DNA of 64,000 nucleotides from Psychrobacillus mangrovi (GCF_037104765.1 NZ_JBAWSY010000002.1:248001-312000), one strand, 5' to 3'. Shown: positions 1-8,841, counted from the first letter of the stretch. Program-made: numbers and translations. The notes: generated by a model from the sequence alone, not told the origin.

Positions 1-430
1 CCCGTTCTCATCTTTCCCTGAGCCTATAATTGTAACTGGCTTATCGGAGAATGAAAAGCGGTTAAACTATAAATAGTTCAATCTTCGTCATCATCATTGT
101 CGTTCTTTTTGTTTACTTGTTAAGCAGATCTGCACAATTCTTTTGTTATTCCATTTCTTTGTGCTCATTATATTGTTCGAAATGCTTAGTTGTATTTATG
201 GGGGTAGCCAGTAAATTAAGTTTTTATGTGGAAATTAATAGAGGACATTATGATATCAAGTGGAAAATAAAAATATTAGCAAAAAGGAGGTTACTTACGA
301 ACCTCCTCCTTGCCTGTTTTGTTTTGTAATTCCTTGGAATAATAGATGAAATCATACGTATCTACACGTTTTTATCTTCATCTAAAGTACTGGGTTATAC
401 ATATTTAAATAGTGTAATTTTAAAGAGGAT
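1..430. other. Intergenic left edge, no convincing gene
   Basis: No reading frame with a good ribosome binding site or protein-like composition is visible here. A 70-codon plus-strand frame at 117-329 has no credible Shine-Dalgarno and mixed composition, so I do not call it. The only structured element is the hairpin at 285-307. Confidence 0.6.
285..307 (-). terminator. Rho-independent terminator of the secreted-protein gene
   Basis: An 8-bp perfect stem (AGGAGGTT / AACCTCCT, 7-nt loop) is followed on the minus strand by TTTTTGC and a T-rich stretch. It lies about 120 bp downstream of the gene ending at 431. Confidence 0.5.
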
Positions 431-1132
431 TTATTTGTCTTCTTTACTTTTTTTATTCTCTTGTTTTTGTGCTTTTTGTTGATCTTTTAAAGCTTTTTGT
501 TCATCTTTTAAAGATTTTCTTTCTTCTTTATGCTCTGCTTGAAGTGCTTTACGCTCTTCTTTTTGCTCAGCTTTAAGTGCTTTACTTTGTTCTTTTAAAG
601 ATTTTTCTTCTTCCTTAGCTGGTTCTTCTACAACAGGTTTTTCAGCTACTGGTTTTTCTACAACAGGTGTAGGTTCAACTTTTACAGGTTTTTCTTCAAC
701 TGGTTTCTCTACTACAGGTTCCTCTGTTTTTGGTTTTTCAGCTTCTTCTTGAGCGGCTTCAAATTTAGCGATTGCTCTTTCAGCATTTCGTAAAATTGAT
801 GCTTTTGCAGTTTCACTTCCAGCATTTTCATAAGCTTTTGCAAGTGCTGCTAGATTTCCAGCAGTATAACCTTCAGGAATTTCAGGGAATTCACTTACTG
901 GTTTTGCTTCATCTTCTTTTTTAGTCTCATCTTTTGTTTCAGGAGTTGTTACGACTGGTTTAACAGTATCTCCTGTTGTAACTGCTGTTTTTTCCTCTGT
1001 AGATTCAGAGTTCAATTTGCTTAAATCAACTTTATCGAACAAATTTTCATTTGCCCAAGCGTAACCTGAACCTGTTATCGTAATAGTTGCTACCAATAAA
1101 GCTGCACTTGTTTTCTTCCATTTCATCTGCAT
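431..1132 (-). CDS. Secreted Glu/Lys/Pro-rich repeat protein
   Basis: A 233-residue protein of unknown function. Residues 1-27 form a Sec signal peptide (KK, hydrophobic core, cleavage near AWA|NEN), so it should be exported. The middle (about 85-130) is an Ala-rich helical segment. Residues 130-180 hold proline-rich EKPV/EEPV repeats resembling cell-wall-spanning segments. The last 60 residues are a charged coiled-coil-like stretch of QKALKxEQKEERK repeats. No sortase motif or enzymatic domain is visible. AGGTGA precedes the ATG at good spacing. It stands alone, with a terminator at 285-307. Wall association is inferred from composition only. Confidence 0.75.
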   Translation of the reverse strand: MQMKWKKTSAALLVATITITGSGYAWANENLFDKVDLSKLNSESTEEKTAVTTGDTVKPVVTTPETKDETKKEDEAKPVSEFPEIPEGYTAGNLAALAKAYENAGSETAKASILRNAERAIAKFEAAQEEAEKPKTEEPVVEKPVEEKPVKVEPTPVVEKPVAEKPVVEEPAKEEEKSLKEQSKALKAEQKEERKALQAEHKEERKSLKDEQKALKDQQKAQKQENKKSKEDK

Positions 1133-1420
1133 CTTCGAATCACCTCGGATAGAATTTGTCCGGTGTTATGCTCGGACACTATATTATTCGAAATATACTC
1201 ATATCTTTTGGGGGTGAAGACAAAAAAACAGTATTACAGTTGTGGTACTTTTTGGGGGCTCCAGTAAAACAAAAGTACTAAATTTNNNNNNNNNNGGTGT
1301 TAAACAAAAAAAATCTTTATTTCTTGTGTGTGAGGGGGGCCGCCCACCACAACCACAACTGTAATACTTTTCAGAACTTGTTTTTTAGAACTTGTTTTTA
1401 GAACTTTTTTTGGGACTGTA
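1133..1420. other. Intergenic region with inverted repeat and assembly gap
   Basis: Perfect 16-bp inverted arms (1231-1246 and 1352-1367, GTATTACAGTTGTGGT) enclose the run of ten N at 1286-1295. GAACTTGTTTTT is tandemly repeated at about 1373-1405. The arms begin with ATTACAG, as do the palindromes near 7.9 and 8.9 kb. Confidence 0.7.
1286..1295. other. Sequencing/assembly gap (10 N)
   Basis: Ten unresolved bases lie between the arms of a perfect inverted repeat. A fixed run of ten N usually marks a scaffold join of unknown length, so the true distance here is uncertain. Confidence 0.95.
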
Positions 1421-2350
1421 TTAAGTCTCTTTTAAGGATGCTGCTTTTTTCTTTTTGTGTTTTTTCCACATGTCTTCGGCTGCTCCGGATCCTAGAATTA
1501 CTCCAGCTACGATAAGGATGAGTCCTAGGAAATGACGGTAGTTTAGTATTTCATTTAGGAAGATAGCCGATAATATCAATGAAAATAACGGATTTAAATT
1601 CATAAATATAGCAGCCTTTGTTGCACCTGCTTTACCTACTGCGTAGTTGTACATAAGGTGTCCAATTGCTGTACTGACAACTGCAGAAGCTAAAAACAAC
1701 CACCAAAATAAAGGTGTTGTATCTGCAAATGCGTAGAAGCCTCTTGGTTCTTGCACTAAGCTGATGGCGGTTAAAACAACTGCACCAATCAGTAACATAT
1801 AGGCGGTCAGCAATCTTGGATCGAGCGTTCTCGCAGCTTTGCTTACGACCATATAGCTTAGCACTTGCGCTAAAATAGCGAGGAAGACATAGAAATCTCC
1901 AAGATTAGCTCCGCTTGATTGGCCCCCTCCTACTAGGATGGAAACAGTTACGCCAGCTAGACCTAGTAAGAGACCAAGCCACTGAAATCTTGATGGGAAA
2001 TACTTTAGTATAATCGCCCCTGAAATGGCTGTCAGCATTGGTCCTGTCCCCAAGATCAGACCTCCGTGAGTTCCACTTGTGATGGCGAGACCCATGTTTA
2101 AAAAATAATGATGAAGCACGACATTTGTGAGCGCCCCGATTAATATATATTTCCATTCTAGTTTCGTTGGTAATCGCAGGAGATTCATTTTCCATAAAAT
2201 AACTACCACTACTAGTCCTGCTGTTAGAACTCGAAAAGCCGTCAGTGTGACTGGGGGTACTACTGTTACTAAATATTTAAGTATCGGTAGGTTTGCTCCC
2301 CAAACGAACATGACGAACACGAGCATTAAGTATATATTCAATTGCTTCAT
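1421..2350 (-). CDS. EamA-family (DMT superfamily) permease
   Basis: A 309-residue integral membrane protein with about ten hydrophobic segments arranged as two EamA halves (roughly 8-137 and 150-290). It begins with the typical MFVWGANLP-type first helix and ends in a Lys-rich cytoplasmic tail. Such permeases export metabolites, drugs or amino acids; the substrate cannot be read from sequence. It starts 15 bp downstream of panF on the same strand, so it probably ends the yhdT-panF transcript. Length is normal for the family. Confidence 0.85.
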   Translation of the reverse strand: MKQLNIYLMLVFVMFVWGANLPILKYLVTVVPPVTLTAFRVLTAGLVVVVILWKMNLLRLPTKLEWKYILIGALTNVVLHHYFLNMGLAITSGTHGGLILGTGPMLTAISGAIILKYFPSRFQWLGLLLGLAGVTVSILVGGGQSSGANLGDFYVFLAILAQVLSYMVVSKAARTLDPRLLTAYMLLIGAVVLTAISLVQEPRGFYAFADTTPLFWWLFLASAVVSTAIGHLMYNYAVGKAGATKAAIFMNLNPLFSLILSAIFLNEILNYRHFLGLILIVAGVILGSGAAEDMWKKHKKKKAASLKET

Positions 2351-2365
2351 TTGAGGAACTCCTTT

Positions 2366-3811
2366 TTAAAATTGGTATTTTGTTTTCTTAATTAGTAAAC
2401 TGCATGCTACATAAGCGAATAGCGATAAGATAACTGGTACGACGACCGTGTGTACACCGAATAGATTGCCGTTTGCTTGATTATAAAAATGTAACGCAAT
2501 ATAAGAAACAATTCCTGTAATCATCGATGCAATCGCTCCGTATTTATTACCGTAAGACCAATAAAGACCGAGTACGACCGGCCAAATAAAGGCAGCTTCC
2601 AAACCACCGAACGCGAAGAGATTCAAGAAAATAAGTAATTCGGGAGGGTTCAATGCTAATAAAAACACAACTGATCCTAAAAGAGTCGTCACTCCAAAGC
2701 TTAGATTTTTGACCATTTTCTCACTTGCATTCGGATTCATATAGTTGATATAAACATCCTTTACTATAGAAGAACTCACTAATATAAGTAGGGAGTCAAC
2801 CGTCGACATGATTGCTGCAAGTGGTGCAGCCAAAACAATCCCTGCAAGCCAAGCGGGAAGGACCTTTAGTGCCACAAGCGGGATCACCGTATCTGGAACT
2901 TCTACACCAGGTAAAATAGTGCGTGAAAAAATGCCGATTAAATGCATATTTAACATAATAAATCCAGTAACAATCGTTCCAATGACAAGTGCTCTGTGCA
3001 TGGAGCGAGTGTTTTTATATGACATTGCACGCACTGCCATTTGTGGGAGGCCAACTACTCCTACTCCAACAAGTATCCAAAAGGAGGACACATACGCAGC
3101 GGATAAATTTCCTTCATTGCCGTATGGCGTCACCAGATTTGGATTTTCAGCTAGTAGGTCCTGCATAATATTTGGTACACCGCCTCCAGCGATGATAACG
3201 GCAATTAATAAAATCAACGTCCCAATAACCATTACCCCGCCTTGCACAGCGTCGGTCACCGCCACTGCACGGAAACCTCCGATTACGACATAAACGAGTA
3301 CGGACACCGCAAAAATAAATAATGCTGTTGTATATTTCATACCAGTCAATGATTCGATTAAGCGACCACCACCGACCCATTGTGCTGTCATTGCTGAAAA
3401 TAAAAAGATAATCATACTGATTGCAGCAAGCAACACAACAGCTGTGCTGTTATAACGAACTTTTAGAAAATCAATCAACGTGATGGCATTATACCGACGA
3501 GCTAAAATCGCAAACTTCTTCCCTAAAATTAACAGTACAAAATAACCTGTAACGACCTGCGTCATCGCAAGTAAAACCCAACCAAAGCCCATCGTATATG
3601 CCGTTCCTGGTCCCCCAAGAAAACTCGAAGCACTTCCATACGTAGCGACCATCGTCATTGCCAGCACAAAGCCACCAAGCTCTCGTCCACCTAAAAAGTA
3701 CTCCTGCAGAAATCCTCCCGTAGACGATTCAATCTTTTTGCTAGACCAAAATCCGATGAAAAAAATGATTGCGAGAAAAACAATAAGAGGAATAATGACG
3801 CCAAGATTCAT
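2366..3811 (-). CDS. panF: Sodium/pantothenate symporter PanF
   Basis: A 481-residue, 13-helix sodium:solute symporter (SSS family). The segment around residues 50-72 (TMVATYGSASSFLGGPG) and the GRELGG motif near 43-48 are characteristic of PanF, which takes up pantothenate for coenzyme A synthesis. The gene overlaps the preceding yhdT by 4 bp (ATGA). The YhdT-PanF pairing is the classic arrangement and strongly supports the substrate call over other SSS members. Length matches the E. coli protein. Confidence 0.88.
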   Translation of the reverse strand: MNLGVIIPLIVFLAIIFFIGFWSSKKIESSTGGFLQEYFLGGRELGGFVLAMTMVATYGSASSFLGGPGTAYTMGFGWVLLAMTQVVTGYFVLLILGKKFAILARRYNAITLIDFLKVRYNSTAVVLLAAISMIIFLFSAMTAQWVGGGRLIESLTGMKYTTALFIFAVSVLVYVVIGGFRAVAVTDAVQGGVMVIGTLILLIAVIIAGGGVPNIMQDLLAENPNLVTPYGNEGNLSAAYVSSFWILVGVGVVGLPQMAVRAMSYKNTRSMHRALVIGTIVTGFIMLNMHLIGIFSRTILPGVEVPDTVIPLVALKVLPAWLAGIVLAAPLAAIMSTVDSLLILVSSSIVKDVYINYMNPNASEKMVKNLSFGVTTLLGSVVFLLALNPPELLIFLNLFAFGGLEAAFIWPVVLGLYWSYGNKYGAIASMITGIVSYIALHFYNQANGNLFGVHTVVVPVILSLFAYVACSLLIKKTKYQF

Positions 3812-4068
3812 AGCTCATCCCCCTCTTCTTCAAACGAAACATCCTTCAAAACGAATTTCGCCAACACTATAACCGTCAGACATATAAGAATAAAACCGAC
3901 AATACAGCTATAGAAAAACCAATCCGGGAAACCAAGAATATATGTATACTCTTCCACTGGTCGTGACCCAAGCCCATAAGCAAAGCCAAACCACCATATA
4001 AAGTGAGCGATTGCAAGCCCTACCCCTATTAGTGCTTCCCGATGTGCAATTTTAAATCTAGGATCCAT
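3808..4068 (-). CDS. yhdT: YhdT family (DUF997) small membrane protein
   Basis: An 86-residue protein with two hydrophobic helices (about 14-31 and 45-70) and a charged C terminus. It matches the DUF997 family that precedes panF in many bacteria. Its biochemical role is unknown; the pairing suggests assistance to the symporter. A longer frame begins with GTG at 4080, but AGGGGTGG lies 8 nt before the ATG at 4068, so I chose the ATG. It overlaps panF by 4 bp, implying translational coupling. Confidence 0.8.
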   Translation of the reverse strand: MDPRFKIAHREALIGVGLAIAHFIWWFGFAYGLGSRPVEEYTYILGFPDWFFYSCIVGFILICLTVIVLAKFVLKDVSFEEEGDEL

Positions 4069-4189
4069 CTTCCCATCCACCCCTATAATATCGAATCATT
4101 ACTTTAGTATAGCGAAGTTAAACGAACTTGTTAACAAGTAAACACCATAAACTTAGCCTCACTAACTATTACAGGTGTGTGGATGGTGC

Positions 4190-4228
4190 CTGGAGTGTTA
4201 CTGGTGCCAGGCACCAGTAACACTCCAG
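4190..4228. repeat. Long intergenic palindrome centred on GGTGCCAGGCACC
   Basis: Arms of 19 bp with a single central A give a near-perfect hairpin between the divergent ends of two minus-strand transcripts. The core recurs at 4332-4344, 7879-7891 and 8932-8944. Neither side has a clear T tract, so it is not a simple terminator. Confidence 0.8.
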
Positions 4229-4276
4229 TAACATTCCTGTAACACTACGAGCCAGTCAAATATAACACAAAAAATA

Positions 4277-4312
4277 AAACAATCGTGAAAGTTGAAACTT
4301 TCACGATTGTTT
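4277..4312 (-). terminator. Terminator of the S41/Yip1/HlyD operon
   Basis: A 17-bp perfect stem with a 2-nt centre is followed on the minus strand by TTTTATTTTTTG. The stem core AAACAATCGTGAA is the same as in the flagellin terminator at 7948-7982. Confidence 0.85.
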
Positions 4313-4331
4313 GAACTAACATGAATGTTTG

Positions 4332-4344
4332 GGTGCCAGGCACC
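4332..4344. repeat. GGTGCCAGGCACC core copy
   Basis: A minimal copy of the palindrome core, lacking the long outer arms. It lies between the terminator and the stop codon of the HlyD-like gene. Confidence 0.6.
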
Positions 4345-4371
4345 TGCAACATACTTGTCATATATCTCTAT

Positions 4372-5631
4372 TTACTTATAGGTCAAGTATCTGAGATAAT
4401 CTTTCCAACTGACTGCTTTGATGCTGTTCCATGTTGGAAGTTCCATTGGGAATGGCAAGAATGCGGTTGATTCGTCTCGTTTTGGTTCCGCATTCAATAA
4501 CACCACGTTATTCTCTAATCCTTCTGATAGAATAGCATATTGTTTTAAATCAAAAGGTATTGTTACTGGAGTACGCACGATACGACCTTCGTTTGTTAAT
4601 GTGTATATTTCTGCTTTTTGCTTCGCTTTGTTTAGTAGCCATGTGGATTTTACTTTCACTGCATTTTCTACTTCATCCGTGGTGATGACGGAGTTTATGT
4701 TTGCAGCGAATGGCAATTCTTTCGGCTGTTCATTTAATTGAATACGTACTTCGTATAGTGGTTCTTGAGTTTTATTTTCAAATTGTTTGTATGCTTTTAG
4801 CCACTCTGATTTGTTGGCTGGCACTGCGGATTTCGTAAGTATGCTACCTTCTGCCATGCCTTCTTGATGAGTAGAGTAGTTCATAACTTTTTGGCCTTCC
4901 ATGATCTCGTGCCATTCTTCTTCATTTACGAATGTGAGCACCGACTTTTCATTCGGATAAATACTAATGAAATAAAGTCCATCTCGCTCTTCTATGCTCG
5001 CAACGTTTCCATCTATTGGACTTAGTAATGCGAGATCCCCTGTTTCTTGACTCAGTTGTGTATTGACAATTTGTAGCTTGCGATCAACTTCCGCGAGTTT
5101 TTGTTCGGCTTCTGCGATTGCTTGTGCAAAATTCCCATCTTGAGGAACATTCACATCTACTTGTACATTGACATCAATTACGTCATCGGCCGTCGTCCCA
5201 GTTGTGGAGCCTTCTCCAAAAGAAGTAGCGTCCGATCCAGCACGTTCGGATTCAAGTGAGCTGATAATTTGTTGAAGTTGAGATTGTTCCTGCATATATG
5301 CTTGCTGTTCTGCTTCCCAAAGAGCACGCTGGTTATCAGCAGATTCTGTTTTTAATTTCGCCAGTTCTACTCCTTGTTGAACTATATCACCTTCAGCAAC
5401 CGTGAAATCACTGACTGCCTCTGCTTCAATTGTAACAATCGTTTCTTTCGCCGGAACTATGACCGATTCCTTTTCCATTTCTTGCGCATACGTATTTGCC
5501 TGGGCTCTATCGTATTCCTCTATATAATAGCTTCGAGCTAATTGACTTTTATTTGAAAATAAAAGAATGGCATTTGCTGCAATGAAAGTTGAGACAATTA
5601 TCGCTATACCTATTGTAAATCCCTTACTCAT
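4372..5631 (-). CDS. HlyD/YknX-like membrane-fusion (adaptor) protein
   Basis: A 419-residue protein with one N-terminal membrane anchor (about 6-26) followed by a biotinyl-lipoyl-like segment (about 60-95, VAEGDIVQQGVELAKL). A coiled-coil hairpin of about 100-200 contains a Gly/Thr/Asp-rich insert. A second lipoyl half lies near 205-215 (LLSPIDGNVASIEE) and a beta-barrel region fills the rest. This is the layout of adaptors of ABC or RND exporters. It overlaps the upstream Yip1-like gene by 4 bp. No ABC ATPase or permease is linked, so its partner is unknown. Confidence 0.8.
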   Translation of the reverse strand: MSKGFTIGIAIIVSTFIAANAILLFSNKSQLARSYYIEEYDRAQANTYAQEMEKESVIVPAKETIVTIEAEAVSDFTVAEGDIVQQGVELAKLKTESADNQRALWEAEQQAYMQEQSQLQQIISSLESERAGSDATSFGEGSTTGTTADDVIDVNVQVDVNVPQDGNFAQAIAEAEQKLAEVDRKLQIVNTQLSQETGDLALLSPIDGNVASIEERDGLYFISIYPNEKSVLTFVNEEEWHEIMEGQKVMNYSTHQEGMAEGSILTKSAVPANKSEWLKAYKQFENKTQEPLYEVRIQLNEQPKELPFAANINSVITTDEVENAVKVKSTWLLNKAKQKAEIYTLTNEGRIVRTPVTIPFDLKQYAILSEGLENNVVLLNAEPKRDESTAFLPFPMELPTWNSIKAVSWKDYLRYLTYK

Positions 5632-6305
5632 GCGGATTGCCCCCCTTCAAAAAAAGTTTCAAATGGGATTACACTGAACCCTGCTGAAATGAGGGCAAGT
5701 ACGATTTGTATCGCTATTATAATAATTAATAGTTTACGAGTCGACATTTCTGTAAATGCACGCAGAAAATGGAACTGAATCGCAATGATCAGTCCAGTGA
5801 TTAGCGTTAGATGATTAAAGAAATGAATGAAAAATTCATTATCTAGGAACGTTGCTGCCAATGGTCCGAATGATAAAATGGAGAAATCAGTTGTGTAGCC
5901 AACGATAGCATAAATGAAAAAGTTAAGTGCTTTTTCGAGTAATAATAATGCGACGACGAACAATTGCAAAACCGCCACTTTAGATAAATCAATACTAGTT
6001 ATTTTATGTAAGAGAAAAGCGATTCCAAAAAAGTGAAACGCCATATATAGAATCGACCAAATGATTACACCAATTAAGGAAATTATTCTCGCCACCGAGT
6101 AGGTGTCCTCGTATCCGTTCGCGAAAATGGAGGTGAGTGCTTCCGTATGCATTCCCCATATATCTCGAAGTGCGAACAGGAGAACACCTAAAAGTGCGAC
6201 AAACCAAACTCTTTTCTCAAAGTTACGCATCGTTGTAGTCTTGAGAGATTCTATTAATTCATTTCTGTTGAAAAGATATTTCCAAAACCGAAATTCAAAA
6301 AACAT
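5628..6305 (-). CDS. Yip1-like multi-pass membrane protein
   Basis: A 225-residue protein with about five or six hydrophobic segments and a charged N terminus. Hydropathy and the operon position just before a HlyD-like adaptor recall B. subtilis YknW, the Yip1-domain partner of the YknXYZ transporter, but I see no decisive motif. It is 15 bp downstream of the S41 protease and overlaps the adaptor gene by 4 bp, so the three are one transcript. Function inferred from context only. Confidence 0.65.
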   Translation of the reverse strand: MFFEFRFWKYLFNRNELIESLKTTTMRNFEKRVWFVALLGVLLFALRDIWGMHTEALTSIFANGYEDTYSVARIISLIGVIIWSILYMAFHFFGIAFLLHKITSIDLSKVAVLQLFVVALLLLEKALNFFIYAIVGYTTDFSILSFGPLAATFLDNEFFIHFFNHLTLITGLIIAIQFHFLRAFTEMSTRKLLIIIIAIQIVLALISAGFSVIPFETFFEGGQSA

Positions 6306-6320
6306 TCCTTTGTTCCCCCT

Positions 6321-7703
6321 CTATGGTTGAACAGTTACTTCCACATAAGCACCGTTTTTCATCGCAGTCCCATTTTTCGGTTGAAAAGTAGGATGGATGA
6401 GTAGTAAGTATGCTGCTCCTTTTTCTAATGGTGCATTTGGTTTTACAACGAACTGCTTTGGTGATTTTTGACTAATCGTTATAGGCACTCCGTTTGTTTC
6501 ACCGAGCTTTACTAACTCCATATTTTTTTGGTCCTTATTAGCTTTTATTTCCTTTGAAAATGTAACTGTAAATTCTTTTGATGCTGGTATGTTTGATAAA
6601 GTGCGAATTTTTTTATATGTTTTATTCGTTTCTAAAATGGTGTCTAAGTGTGCTTTGGTAAGCTCTTTCTCCGCTTCCGTCACTACATTTGGAGTGACAC
6701 CTGTTTTATTGATAATTGTTCCTTTTGGTCCAGTAAAAGTTGCCACTGTCAGCTTTAAAAAAGATCCATCCGACAATTCATAAAATGTCTGCATTGTTCC
6801 TTTTCCATAAGTTTTTTGACCATAAAGTATTGCTGATTTTTGATCAAGTAAAGCTGCTGCCGTCATTTCTGAAGCACTTGCACTATAGCCATTTACAAGA
6901 ACCTTTGTATTTTTGGGAAATAAAGAAGCGTGCTCTACAGATTCCACAATACCAGACTGACCCCTTGTTTCAAGATAATATGCATGCGGACTATTTGGGA
7001 ACAAACCAATAAGTTCCTCAGCAGTAGGCACATACCCCCCGCCATTATTTGTTAAATCTAGAATAAAAGAAGTAGCCCCTTGCTTTTGCAAAGCATTCTT
7101 TGCATCTTGAACGAGTTTCGCTCCATTTTCGGAGAAAGAATTAATTGCGATATAACCAGTATTTCCATAAAGTAATTTCTTTGTCACAACAGGAACATGG
7201 AATTTTTTGCGTGTTAACGTATACGATTCTTTTTTATTCGTTTCTTTTAAAACGACTAAATGAACCGTAGTTCCTTCTTTACCTGTTATGAGTGATGAAG
7301 CTTGTTGAATAGACATTTTCTCAGTAGAAGTACCGTCTACCTCTAAAATAATGTCCCCCGATACAATACCTGCGCCACTAGCGGCTCCTCCATCAAACGT
7401 GTTGACAACATGAATCCCAATTTCATGCTCTTCAATGACAACACCGATTCCAGTGGTCGTATTATTGATCGAGTTCGAAAACGCTTCAAATTCTTCCTTT
7501 GTAAAATATGTAGAATAAGGATCCAATTGATTCATTATGTCATCAATTGAAGTGGCACTTTGCAGATTAGCAGGAATTTCTCCCTTATATTCCTCACGCA
7601 CAATTTGCTTCACTTCATCGAGTGGAGCACCAAGAGCGGAAACTGGAGCAACTAACATACTAATAACCATTAGAATAATTGCAAAACCAGAAAACCTCTT
7701 CAT
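6321..7703 (-). CDS. S41-family C-terminal processing peptidase
   Basis: A 460-residue exported serine protease. Residues 1-25 are a signal peptide or anchor. A tail-interacting segment spans 26-75, a PDZ domain about 80-165 and the S41 catalytic domain about 170-345. The nucleophile is most likely Ser276 in YSASASEM, with Lys301 in TYGKGTMQ as general base. The last 90 residues look like a bacterial Ig-like/SbsA-type domain (EFTVTFSKEI and KNGTAMKNGAYV), unusual for simple CtpA. It heads an operon with the Yip1-like and HlyD-like genes, suggesting quality control or processing at the membrane. GGGGGAAATG precedes the start. Confidence 0.88.
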   Translation of the reverse strand: MKRFSGFAIILMVISMLVAPVSALGAPLDEVKQIVREEYKGEIPANLQSATSIDDIMNQLDPYSTYFTKEEFEAFSNSINNTTTGIGVVIEEHEIGIHVVNTFDGGAASGAGIVSGDIILEVDGTSTEKMSIQQASSLITGKEGTTVHLVVLKETNKKESYTLTRKKFHVPVVTKKLLYGNTGYIAINSFSENGAKLVQDAKNALQKQGATSFILDLTNNGGGYVPTAEELIGLFPNSPHAYYLETRGQSGIVESVEHASLFPKNTKVLVNGYSASASEMTAAALLDQKSAILYGQKTYGKGTMQTFYELSDGSFLKLTVATFTGPKGTIINKTGVTPNVVTEAEKELTKAHLDTILETNKTYKKIRTLSNIPASKEFTVTFSKEIKANKDQKNMELVKLGETNGVPITISQKSPKQFVVKPNAPLEKGAAYLLLIHPTFQPKNGTAMKNGAYVEVTVQP

Positions 7704-7859
7704 TTCATTTCCCCCTTTTAAAGCTTATAAACCTATCATAACCGAAAATCTACCATCTTGCCCTAAATTATTACAGATATATTACGGAAAAAACATTTGA
7801 TATAAGAAATCCACTCAATAGAAGCACACAAGATACAACATATTCCAAATTATCAGTGT

Positions 7860-7910
7860 TTATTACAGGGATGTTACTGGTGCCTGGCACTAGTAACATC
7901 CCTGTAATAA
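7860..7910. repeat. 51-bp intergenic palindrome (GGTGCCTGGCAC core)
   Basis: 25-bp arms from TTATTACAGGGATG inward to GGTGCC, with one mismatch and a single central T. It belongs to the same family as 4190-4228 and 8912-8964. It lies between the start of the S41 gene and the terminator of flagellin. Confidence 0.85.
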
Positions 7911-7947
7911 TAAATGAGCCTCAAAACCTAAGTATCTATAGAAATAA

Positions 7948-7982
7948 AAACAATCGTGAAATGTTGTTCTTCACGATTGTTT
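7948..7982 (-). terminator. Flagellin terminator
   Basis: A 13-bp stem (AAACAATCGTGAA / TTCACGATTGTTT) is followed on the minus strand by TTTTTATTTC. The stem is identical to the inner part of the terminator at 4277-4312. Confidence 0.85.
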
Positions 7983-8025
7983 AGTGTGTTATGTGATTTT
8001 AGGTTTTGCTTAGAAGCGAGGTGGT

Positions 8026-8841
8026 CTATTGTTTTAATAATTGCAAGATAGATTGGGCTTGTTGCATGTGGAGTCTTAGAACATATTGGCCAGCTTGCAT
8101 TAAGATATTAGCTTTTGTTAACGCCATCATTTCTTTTGCAATGTCCGCATCTCGTATACGAGACTCTGCTGCTGTTAAATTTTCTTCCATATTTACTGCG
8201 TTATTATATGCATGTTCCAGTCGATTCGTATAAGCACCCATGCGCGAACGTTCACTAGAAACTTTATTAATCGCTTTATCTAGTTCTCCAATCGCTTCAT
8301 CTGCTTTTTCTCTCGTTGAAATCGAAAGATCACTAACTCCTATGCTCACTGCTCCCATATTTCCAACTGTTAGTTCGATGTGTTGTCCTGCATTTGCTCC
8401 TGCTTGAATTTTTAATGAACCTTGGGAGCCATCGAGTAGTTTTTTCGTATTAAATTCGGTATCTGTAGATATTCTAGTAATTTCTTTTTTTAATTCCTCA
8501 AACTCGATGCCTAGTTGTTCTCGATCATTGTCTGTTAAAGTATCATTAGCAGCTTGGACACTAAGCTCTCGCATTCTTTGTAAGATGGAGTGGGTTTCAT
8601 TTAACGCACCCTCTGCTGTTTGCACAAGTGATATCCCATCTTGAATATTTCTCGCTGCTTGTCCGAGACCACGAATCTGTGCCCACATTTTCTCGGATAT
8701 GGCTAAACCTGCTGGATCATCTGCAGCACGATTAATACGGTATCCAGAAGTTATTCGCTCCATGGACTTATTTGCAATTGCCCACTGGGCGTTCATGTTT
8801 CTGATTATAGACAATCCAGTAGAGTTCCACATTCCAAGCAT
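8026..8841 (-). CDS. hag: Flagellin (short, no variable domain)
   Basis: A 271-residue flagellin keeping only the conserved D0/D1 helices. The N-terminal half (NMNAQ, SMERITSGYRINRAADDPAGLAIS, with RELSVQAANDTLTDNDR) and the C-terminal half (TAAESRIRDADIAKEM to ILQLLKQ) join with almost no hypervariable region. It would polymerise into the filament. The frame extends upstream to 8952, but that extension is the antisense of a 53-bp palindrome. The ATG at 8841 has GGGGGA 8 nt upstream, hence my choice. It is isolated from other filament genes, with its own terminator. The N terminus (MLGMWNSTGLSII) is atypical; an accessory flagellin is possible. Confidence 0.85.
   Translation of the reverse strand: MLGMWNSTGLSIIRNMNAQWAIANKSMERITSGYRINRAADDPAGLAISEKMWAQIRGLGQAARNIQDGISLVQTAEGALNETHSILQRMRELSVQAANDTLTDNDREQLGIEFEELKKEITRISTDTEFNTKKLLDGSQGSLKIQAGANAGQHIELTVGNMGAVSIGVSDLSISTREKADEAIGELDKAINKVSSERSRMGAYTNRLEHAYNNAVNMEENLTAAESRIRDADIAKEMMALTKANILMQAGQYVLRLHMQQAQSILQLLKQ

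Larger units (their letters stand above)
7704..8025. other. Intergenic region: palindrome plus flagellin terminator
   Basis: Beyond the start of the S41 gene this stretch holds the 7860-7910 palindrome and the flagellin terminator at 7948-7982. No gene is visible. Confidence 0.6.

Noticed and set aside
117..329. 70-codon plus-strand frame
   Set aside because: No RBS, and the frame ends in the 3' arm of a terminator of the opposite strand.
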